Source of the DNA: Oasisia sp. SBJ-2009
Taxonomy: Eukaryota; Annelida; Polychaeta; Sabellida; Siboglinidae
DNA length: 64,000 bases
NCBI GenBank assembly: GCA_964017155.1
Contig: OZ024857.1
Coordinates: 32,221,542 to 32,285,541 of the forward strand
Direction: 5' to 3'
Shown: positions 24,521 through 33,564 of the stretch, piece by piece
How the letters are laid out: the number at the start of each line of letters is the position of its first letter
Numbering within the stretch: the stretch's first letter is position 1
Position numbers and translations under genes: made by a program
The notes under the pieces: generated by a model
What the model was told of the DNA's origin: nothing
Database searches by the model: none
The model's input: the letters and a program-made list of their open reading frames with translations, nothing else

Positions 24521-27500
24521 TTGTGGGCGTGGTTTTACCATTGAGGAGGTGGTTTTATCTAAAAAGGCGACGTTTAGCCTTTGTGGGCGTGGTTTTACCT
24601 TTGTGGGCGTGGTATTTCATTTGTGGTAGTGTCATTTCTTCAGCATACGTGGTTTTTATGTCTGTATGCGTGGTTTTTCCTTTGTGTGCTTGGTTTTATC
24701 TCTGTAGGCGAATTTAGTACCTCTGAAGGTGTGTTTTGCCATTGTGGGCGTGGTCTTACGTTTGTAGGCGTCCTTATAACCTCTGTTGGCGTGCATTTAC
24801 CTTCGTAGGCGTGGTTTTACTTCTGTAGGCGTGGTTTTACCTTTGTGGGCGTGGTTATACCTTTGTAGGCATGGCTATAGCCCTGTAGGATTGTTTTTAC
24901 CTTTGAGGGCGTGGTTTGACCTTTGTGGGCGTGGTTTGATCGGTGTGGGCGTGGGTTATCCTTTGTATGTGTGGTTTATACCTCTATAAGCGTAATTTTA
25001 CCTTTGCAGGCGTGTTGTGACCTCTATAGGCGTGGCTATAACCTCTGAAGGCGTGATGTTAACTTTGTGAACGTGGTTTTACCTTTGTAGGCGTGTTTTA
25101 CCTCCCTATGCGTGGTTACCACCTATGTAGGCGTAGTTTTAACTTTCTGGGCGTGGTTTTTCCTTTGTGGGCGTGTATATTCATCAGTAGGCGGTTATTA
25201 CCTCTGAAGGGTTCTTTTGCCTATGTATGCGTAGTTTTTACCTCTGTAGGCGTGGTTGTTACTTTGAGGGCGTGTTTTTACTACCGTAGATGTGGTTATC
25301 ACTTCTGAAGGCGTGGTTTTACCTTTGAGGGCGTGGTTTTACCTTTGTAGGCGTGGTTTTCACTCTATTGCCGTGGTTTTACCTTTGTGAGCGTGGTTTT
25401 TCCTTTGTAGGCGTGGTTTTTCCTATGTAGGCGAGGTTTATCCTTTGTGGGCGTGGTTTTACCTTTGCGGACGTTTTTTTACTTCCGTAGACGTGGTTAT
25501 AACTTCTGAAGGCGTGGATTTAACTTTTTCGGGCGTGATTTTACTTGTGTAGGCGTGGTTTTACGTTTGTAGGCGTCCTTATAACTTTGAAGGCGAGGTT
25601 TAACTTTGTGCGAGTGATTTTTCTTCTGAAGGCGTGCATTTTCCTTTGTAGGCGTGGCTTTATCTATGAAGGCGTGGTTTTACCTTAGTGGGTGTGGGTT
25701 TTCCTCCGTAGGCGTGGTTTTTACCTCTGTAGGCGTAGTTTTTCCTTTCCAGGCCTTTGTAGTGATATCTGTAGGCGTGGCTATAACCTCTGAAGGCGTG
25801 GTGTTACCTGTGTTTTTACCTATGTAGGCGAGGTTTATCCTTTGTGGGCGTGGTTTTACCTTCGTGGGCGTGGTATTTCCTTTGTGGTAGTGTCATTTCT
25901 TCAGCATACGTGTTTTTTATGTCTGTAGGCGTGGTTTTTCATTTGTGTGCTTGGTTTAATCTCTGTAGGCGAGTTTATTACCTCTGAAGGTGTGTTTTGC
26001 CGTTGTGGGCGTCGTCTTACGTTTGTAGGCGTCCTTATAACCTCTGAAGGCGTGGTTTACCATTGTGGGCATGGTTTTTCATCTGTAGGCGTGCAGTTAC
26101 CATCGTAGGCGTGGTTTTACTTATGTAGGCATGGTTTTACCTTTGTGGGCGTGGTTATACCTTTGTAGGCATGGCTTTACCCTTGGATGTTTTTTTTTAC
26201 CTTTGAGGGCGTGGTTTGACCTTTGTGGGCGTGGTTATATCTTTGTGGGCTTGGTTTTACCTTTGTAGGCGTGGTTTTACCTATGTAGACGTGCTTTTAG
26301 CTGTGTGGGCGTGGTTTTCCCTTTGTATGCGTGATTTGTATCTCTGTAGGCGTACTTTTACCTTTGCAGCCGTCTTGTGACATCTGCAGGCGTGACTATA
26401 ACCTCTGAACGCTTGGTTTTACATTTGTGGGCGTGGTTTTACCTTTGTAGGCCTGTTTTACCTCCCTATGCGTGGATATAACCTATGAAAGCGTGGTTTT
26501 ACCTTTGTAGGCGTGGTTCTACCCGTGTAGGCGTGGTTTTTCCTTTGTATGCGTCGTTTTATTTCTGTAGGCGTGGCTTTACCTTCGTGGGCATGGTTTT
26601 ACATTTGTGGGCGTGGTGTTTCTCTGTAGGCTTGGTTTTGCTTCAGTAGGAGTTGTTTTACCTTTATGGGCGTGGTATTTCCTTTGTGGTAGTGTCATTT
26701 CTTCAACATACGTGGTTTTTCCTTTGTGTGCTTGGTTTTATCTCTGTAGGCGAGTGTATTACCTCTGAAGGTGGGTTTTTCCATTGTGGGCGTGGCCTTA
26801 CGTTTGTAGGCGTCGTTATAATCTCTGAAGGCTTGGTTTACCATTGTGGGCATAGTTTTTCATATGTAGGTGTGCATTTACTTTCGTAGGCGTGGTTTTA
26901 TTTATGTAGGCGTGGTTTTACCTTCGTGGGCGTGGTTATACCTTTGTGGGCGTAGTTTGACCTATGTGGGCGTGGTTTTCCTTTGTATACGTGGTTTATA
27001 CCTCTCTATGCGTAGTTTTACCTCTGCAGGCGTGTTGTGACATCTGTAGACGTGACGATGACCTCTGAAGGGGTGTGTTGCCTTTCTGGGCGTGGTATTT
27101 CCTTTGCAGGTGTGGTTTTTACCTTTTTTTACTTTTTCGGGCGTGTCTTTACCTCCGTAGGCGTGGCTATAACATATGAAGGCGTGGTTTTACCTTTGTG
27201 GGCGTGGTTTTACCTTTGTATGCGTGGTTGTACCTCTGTAAGCGTGGATTTACCTTTGTGGGCGTGGTTTTACCTTTGTGGGCGTGGTATTTCCTTTGCA
27301 GTAGTGGCGTTATTTCGGTATGCGTGGTTTTTACCTGTGTAGGCGTGGTTTTACATTTGCGGGCGATTTTTACTTCCGGGCGCGGTTTTACCTTTCTGGG
27401 CGTGGTTTTCCTCAGTAGGCGATTACTACCTGTGAAGGGGTGTTTTGCCTATGTGGGCGTGGCATTTCCTTTGTAGGGGTGGTTCTTTCCTCTGTAGAAG

Positions 27501-28680
27501 TGGTTTCTCCTTTGGGGGCGTGTTTTTACCTCCGTAGGCGTGGTTATAACCTCTGAAGGCGTGGTTGGACCTTTGTGGGCGTGGATTTACCTTTGTATGC
27601 GTGGTTTTACCTCTGTAGGTGTGGAGTTACCTTTGTGGGCGTGGTTTTACCTTTATAGGCGTGGTTTTTACTATGTATGCGACGTTTAACCTTTGTGGGT
27701 GTGATTTTTATCTATATATGCGAGGTTATTACCTCTGAAGGGGTGTGTTGCCTTTGTAGGCGTGGTATTTCCTTTGTAGGTGTGTTTTTAACCTCTGTAA
27801 GCGTGGTTTGCGGGTGTGTTGTTACCTCCGTAGGCGTGGCTATAACATCTGAAGGCGTGATTATAACTTTGTGGCGTGGTTTTACCTTTGTATGCGTGGT
27901 TTTACCTCTGTAGGCGTGGATTTACCTTTGTATGCGTGGTTTTACCTAAGTAGGCGAGGTTTAACCTTTGTGGGCGTGGTTTTACTTTTGTGGGCGTGGT
28001 ATTTCCTTTGTAGTAGTGGCATAGCTTCGGTATGCGTGGTTTTTAACTTTGTAGGCGTGGTTTTACCTTTGCGGGCGTTTTTTTCTTCCGTAGGCGTGGT
28101 GATAACCTCTGAAGACGTTGTTTTACCTTTCTCCGGCGTGGTTTTTCCTTTGTGGGCGTTATTTTAACTTTGTAGGCGTGGTTTTATCTATGTAGGCGTT
28201 TATTTTTATGTTTAGTGGGCGTGGTTTTACCTTTGTGGGCGTGGTATTTGCTTTGTAATAGTGTCATTACTTCAGCATACGTGGTTTCTATGTCTGTAGG
28301 CGTGGTTTTCCTTTGTGTGCTTGGTTTTATCTCTGTATGCGAGTTTATTACCTATGAAGGTGTGTTTTGTCATTGTGGGCGTGGTCTTACGTTTGTAGGC
28401 GTCCTTATAACCTCTGAAGGGGTGGTTTAACATTGTGGGCATGACTTTTCGCCTGGAGGCTTGTTTTTACATTTGAAGGCGTGGTGTGACCTTCGTGGGC
28501 ATGGTCATTCCTTTGTGGGCGTGGTTTTACTTTTTTAGGCGTGGTTTTACCTATGTAGGCGTGGTTTTACCTGTGTGAGCGTGGTTTTTCCTTTGTATGC
28601 GTCGTTTTATTTCTGTAGGCGGGGCCTTACCTTCGTGGGCATGGTTTTACCTTTGTGGGCGTGGGGTTTCTCTGTAGGCG
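24521..28680 (+). repeat. Array A mosaic region
   Basis: About 4.2 kb of A units in a less clearly blocked arrangement. Pieces resemble 19,785-21,680, 126-560 and 31,600-32,250. A TGATCA-like unit (TTCATCAGTAGG) is near 25,188. Units here carry somewhat more substitutions and one short irregular run of T near 27,121-27,135. No gene, RNA or mobile element is visible. Confidence 0.78.
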
Positions 28681-31600
28681 TGGTTTGTACCACAGTAGGC
28701 GTGGTTTTGCCTTTGTGGGCGTGGTATTTCCTTTGTAGTAGTGTCATTACTTCAGTGTGCGTGGTTTTTATGTCTGTAGGCGTGGTTTTACCTTTGTGTG
28801 CTTGGTTTTATCTCTGTAGGCGAGTTTAATACCTCTGAAAGTGTGTTTTGACGTTGTGGCCGTGGTCTTACGTTTGTAGGCGTCCTTATAATCTCTGAAT
28901 GCGTGGTTTATCTTTGTGGGCGTGGTTTTTCATCTGTAGGCGTGTATTTACCTTCGTAGGCGTGGTTGTACTTCTGTAGGTGTGGTTTTACATTTGGGGG
29001 GCGCGGTTATATGTTTGTAGGCATGGCGTTACCCCTGGAGGCTTGTTTTTACCTTTGAGGGCGTGGTTTGAACTTTGTGGGCGTGGTTATTCCTTTGTGG
29101 GCGTGGTTTTACCTCTGAAGGCGTGGTTTTACCTATGTAGGCGTGCTTTTACCTGTGTGGGAGTGGTTTTTCCTTTGTATGCGTGATTTTTATCTCTGTA
29201 GGCGTAGTTTTACTTTTGCAGCCGTGTTGTGATATGTAGGCGTGGCTATAACCTCTGAAGGCTTGGTTTTACATTTGTGGGCGTGGGTTTACCTTTGTAG
29301 GCGTGTTTTACCTCCCTATGCGTGGATATGACCTATGAAAGCGTGATTTTACCTTTGTAGGCGTGGTTCTACCCGTGTGGGCGTGGGTTTTACCTTTGTA
29401 TGCGTGGTTTTACCTCTGTAGGCGTGGATTTACCTTATTGGGCGTGGTTTTACCTTTGTATGCGTGGTTTTACCTATGCAGGCGAGGTTTAACCTTTGTG
29501 GGCGTGGTTTTACTTTTGTGGGCGTGGTATTTCCTTTGTAGTAGTGGCATCACTTCGGTATGCGTGGTTTTTACCTCAGTATTCGTGGTTTTACCTTTTT
29601 GGGCGTTTCTTTCTTCCATGGGCGTTGTCATAGCCTCTGAAGGCGTGGCTTTACCTTTCCCGGGCGTGGGTTTACCTTTGTGGGCGTGGTTTTACCTTTG
29701 CAGGCGTGGTTTTATCTATGTAGGCGAGTTTAACATTTGTGGGCGTGGTTTTACCTCTGTGGGCGTGGTATTTCCTTTGTAGTAGTGTCATTATTTCAGC
29801 ATACGTGGTTTTTATGTCTGTAGGCGAGTTTATTACCTCTGAAGGTGTGTTTTGCCATTGTAGGCGAGGTCTTACGTTTGTAGGCGTCCTTATAACCTCT
29901 GAAGGCGTGGTTTGCCTTTGTGGGCATGGGTTTTCATATGTAGGCGTGTATTTACCTTCGTAGGCGTGGTTTTACTTCTGTAGGCGTGGTTTTACCTGTA
30001 GGCGTGGTTTGTACCACAGTAGGCGTGGTTTTGCCTTTGTGGGCGTGGTATTTCCTTTGTAGTTGTGTCATTACTTCAGTATGCGTGGTTTTTATGTATG
30101 TAGGCGTGGTTTTACCTTTGTGTGCTTGGTTTTATCTCTGTAGACGAGTTTAATACCTCTGAAAGTGTATTTTGACATTTTGGCCGTGGTCTTACGTTTG
30201 TACGCGTCCTTATTATCTCTGAAGGCGTGGTTTACCTTTGTGGGCGTGGTTTTTCATATGTAGGCGTGTATTTACCTTCGTAGGCGTGGTTGTACTTCTG
30301 TAGGTGTGGTTTTACCTTTGGGGGGCGCGGTTATATGTTTGTAGGCATGGCGTTACCCCTGGAGGCTTGTTTTTACCTTTGAGGGCGTGGTTTGAACTTT
30401 GTGGGTGTGGTTATATCTTTGTGGGCGTGGGTTTTTCCTTTGTATGCGTGGTTTTACCTCTGTAGGCGTGGATTTACCTTACTGGGCGTGGTTTTACCTT
30501 TGTATGCGTGGTTTTACGTATGTAGGCGAGGCTTAACCTTTGTGGGCGTGGTTTTACTTTTGTGGGCGTGGTATTTCCTTTGTTGTAGTGGCATCACTTC
30601 GGTATGCGTGGTTTTTACCTCAGTATTCGTGGTTTTACCTTTTTGGGCGTTTCTTTCTTCCGTGGGCGTTGTTATAGCCTCTGAAGGCGTGGCTTTACCT
30701 TTCCCGGGCGTGGGTTTACCTTTGTGGGCGTGGTTTTACCTTTGCAGGCGTGGTTTTATCTATGTAGGCGAGTTTTAGCATTTGTGGGCTTGGTTTTACC
30801 TCTGTGGGCGTGGTATTTCCTTTGTAGTAGTGTCATTACTTCAGCATACATGGTTTTTATGTCTGTCGGCGAGTTTATTACCTCTGAAGGTGTGTTTTGC
30901 CATTGTGGGCGAGGTCTTACGTTTGTAGGCGTCCTTATAACCTCTGAAGGCGTGGTTTGCCTTTGTGGGCATGGGTTTTCATATGTAGGCGTGTATTTAC
31001 CTTCGTAGGCGCGGTTTTACTTCTGTAGGCGTGGTTTTACCTGTAGTCGTGGTTTGTACCACAGTAGGCGTGGTTTTGCCTTTGTGGGCGTGGTATTTCC
31101 TTTGTAGTAGTGTCATTACTTCAGTATGCGTGGTTTTTATGTCTGTAGGCGTGGTTTTACCTTTGTGTGCTTGGTTTTATCTTTGTAGACGAGTTTAATA
31201 CCTCTGAAAGTGTATTTTGACATTTTGGCCGTGGTCTTACGTTTGTAGGCGTCCTTATAATCTCTGATTGCGTGGTTTACCTTTGTGGGCGTGGTTTTTC
31301 ATATGTAGGCGTGTATTTACCTTCGTAGGCGTGGTTGTACTTCTGTAGGTGTGGTTTTACCTTTGGGGGGGCGCGGTTATATGTTTATAGGCATGGCGTT
31401 ACCCCTGGAGGCTTGTTTTTACCTTTGAGGGCGTGGTTTGAACTTTGTGGGTGTGGTTATATTTTTGTGGGCGTGGTTTTACCTCTGAAGGCGTGGTTTT
31501 CCCTATGTAGGCGTGCTTTTACCTGTGTGGGCGTGGTTTTTCCTTTGTATGCGATATTTTTATCTCTGTAGGCGTAGTTTTACTTTTGCAGCCGTGTTGT
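28681..31600 (+). repeat. About 1.04-kb higher-order repeat, three copies
   Basis: The marker TGGTTTGTACCACAGTAGGC occurs at 28,681, 30,005 and 31,050. The second copy is 1,045 bp. The first is 1,324 bp because it carries about 280 bp (around 29,115-29,390) that the second lacks. The third copy also has the start of that piece, so the loss is probably in copy 2. Copy 3 gives way to other A units near 31,600. All copies share the unusual GGGGGGCGCGG run (near 28,995, 30,320 and 31,365). Confidence 0.88.
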
Positions 31601-32551
31601 GATATCTGTAGGCATGGCTATAACCTCTGAAGGCTTGGTTTTACATTTGTGGGCGTGGGTTTACCTTTGTAGGCGTGGTTCTACCCGTGTGGGCGTGGTT
31701 TTTCCTTTGCATGCGTCGTTTAATTTCTGTAGGCGTGGCTTTACCTTCGTGGGTATGGTTTTACCTATGTGGGCGTGGTGTTTCTCAGTAGGCGTTGTTT
31801 TACCTTTGTGGGCGTGGTATTTCCTTTGTGGTAGTGTCATTTCTTCAACATACGTGGTTTTTATGTCTGTAGGCGTGGTTTTTCCTTTGTGTGCTTGGTT
31901 TTATCTCTGTATGCGAGTTTATTACCTCTGAAGGTGTGTTTTGCCATTGTGGGCGTGGTGTTACGTTTGTAGGCGTCGTTATAATCTCTGAAGGCTTGGT
32001 TTACCATTGTGGGCATGGTTTTTCATATGTAGGTGTGCATTTACTTTCGTAGGCGTGGTTTTATTTATGTAGGCGTGGTTTTACCTTTGTGGGCGTGGTT
32101 ATACCTTTGTAGACATGGATTTACCCCTGGAGGCTTGTTTTTACCTTTGAGGGCGTGGTTTGAACTTTGTGGGCGTGGATTGACCTGTGTGGGCGTGGTT
32201 TTTCCTTTGTATGCGTGGTTTATACTTCTGTAGGAGTAGTTTTACCTTTGCAGTCGTGTTGTGACTTCAGTCGGCGTGGCTATAACATCTGAAGGCGTGG
32301 TTTTACCTTTGTGGGCGTGGTTTTACCTATGTAGGCGACGTTTAACATTTTCGCGCGTGGTTTTACCTTTGTGGGCGTGGTATTTCCTTTGTTGTAGTGG
32401 CATTTCTTCGGTATGCGTGGTTTATACCTCTATAGGCGTGGTTTTTACTTTTCGGGCGTTTTTTTACTTCCGTAGGCGTGGCTATTACCTCTGAAGGCGT
32501 GGATTTACCTTTTCGGGCGTGGTTTTACATTTGTAGGCGTGGTTTTACCAA
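31601..32551 (+). repeat. Right end of array A
   Basis: A units resembling 26,500-27,350, running without visible decay to the junction with array B. No gene is seen. Confidence 0.82.
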
Positions 32552-32562
32552 TGTTGGGAGGA
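32540..32562. other. Junction between satellite A and satellite B
   Basis: The last A unit ends in GTGGTTTTACC, and B-type sequence (GTTGGGAGGAGTTGGGAGG) follows within about five bases. There is no transitional or unique DNA and no recognisable inserted element. A units remain close to consensus up to the junction and B units start close to consensus. The short CAATGTTG at the join also occurs inside array A near 13,157 and 19,437, in AACAATGTTGCCG, so microhomology is possible but weak. The first roughly 150 bp of B resemble an internal B block near 34,800-34,950, so B begins in the middle of a higher-order block. Confidence 0.9.
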
Positions 32563-33564
32563 GTTGGGAGGTTGGGTGGAGTTGGGAGTTTGGATGGCGT
32601 GGGGAGGTTCGGTGGAGTGGGGAGGTTGAGTGGAGTGAGGAGGTTGGGTGAAGTTGGGAGGTTGGGTGATGTGGGGAGGTTGGGTGGAGAGGGGAGGTTG
32701 GGTGAAGTGGGGAGGTTGTGTGAAGTGGGGAGGTTGCGTGGAGTGGGGATGTTGGGTGCTCTGGGGATGTTGGGTGATGTGGGGAGGTTGGGTGGAGTGA
32801 GGAGGTTGGGTAGAGTGGGGAGGTTCGGTGAAATGGGGAAGTTGGGTGGAGTGGGGAGGTTGGGTGGAGGGCGGAGGTTCGGAGAAGTGGGGAGGTTGGG
32901 TGGAGTGGGGTGGTTGGGTGGAGTGAGGAAGTTGTGTGGAGTGAGGAGGTTGGGTGGAGTGCGGAGGTTGGATGGAGTGCTGAAGTTGGGTGGAGTGCGG
33001 AAGTTGGGTGGAGTGCGGAAGTTGGGTGGAGTGCGGAGGTTGGGTGGAGTGCGGAAGTTGGTTCGAGTGCGGAGGTTGGGTGGCGTGCGGAGGTTGGTTG
33101 GAATGCGGAGGTTTGGTGAAGTAGGGAGGTTGGGTGAAGTAGGGAGGTTGGGTGAAGTGGGGAGGTTGGGTGGAGTGGGGAGGTTGGGTGGAGTGAGGAG
33201 TTTAGGTGGAGTGGGGAGGTTGGGTGCTGTGGGGATGTTGGGTGAAGAGGGGGGGTTGGGTGGAGTGAGGAGGTTGGGTAGAGTGGGGAGGTTGGGAGAA
33301 GTGGGGAGGTTGAGTGGAGTGGGGAGGTTGGGTGGAGTGAGGAAGTTTTGTGGAGTGAGGAGGTTGGGTGGAGTGCGGAAGTTGGGTGGAGTGCGGAGGT
33401 TGGGTGGAGTGCGGAAGTTGGTTCGAGTGCAGAGGTTGGGTGGAGCGCGTAGGTTGGTTGGAATGCGGAGGTTTGGTGAAGTGGGGAGGTTGGGTGGAGT
33501 TGGGAGGTTGGGTGAAGTGTGGAGGTTGGGTTGAGTGCGAACTTTGGGTGGAGTGCGGAGGTTG
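32552..33564 (+). repeat. Left end of array B
   Basis: B units starting inside a higher-order block: 32,555-32,700 resembles 34,805-34,940. A short homogeneous run of GTGCGG-type units lies at about 32,955-33,075, where CpG is more frequent than in the rest of B. No gene is seen. Confidence 0.85.

Larger units (their letters stand above)
1..32551 (+). repeat. Satellite array A, 20-nt tandem unit
   Basis: The whole stretch is a head-to-tail array of a unit close to GTGGTTTTACCTTTGTGGGC. Recurrent variants are GTAGGC for GTGGGC, ACCTCTG for ACCTTTG, and a one-base-longer form with TTATAACCTCTGAA. Unit length therefore varies between 19 and 21 nt. The consensus is about 45% T and 35% G, with one CpG (GGCGTGG) per unit. 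All units point the same way, and no unrelated sequence is inserted anywhere. Short plus-strand frames of 60-139 codons give Leu/Trp/Phe/Cys-rich peptides that recur every 20 residues. This is what a 20-nt unit produces when it cycles through three frames, so I do not call genes. The minus strand has a TAA in every consensus unit (GGTAAAACC), which is why it is nearly ORF-free. This is satellite or minisatellite DNA of unknown origin, and the left end of the array lies outside the window. Confidence 0.97.

Noticed and set aside
32540..32562. Transposon insertion or target-site duplication at the A/B junction
   Set aside because: No terminal repeats, no transposase-like frame and no flanking duplication are visible. 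The change is directly from one satellite to the other.
32539..33534. Plus-strand Gly/Leu/Val/Arg-rich frames such as the 331-codon one, and Trp/Gly-rich frames, resembling structural or glycine-rich proteins
   Set aside because: They are translations of the same unit in three phases on the strand opposite the Pro-rich frames, with no conserved start or flanking coding sequence.
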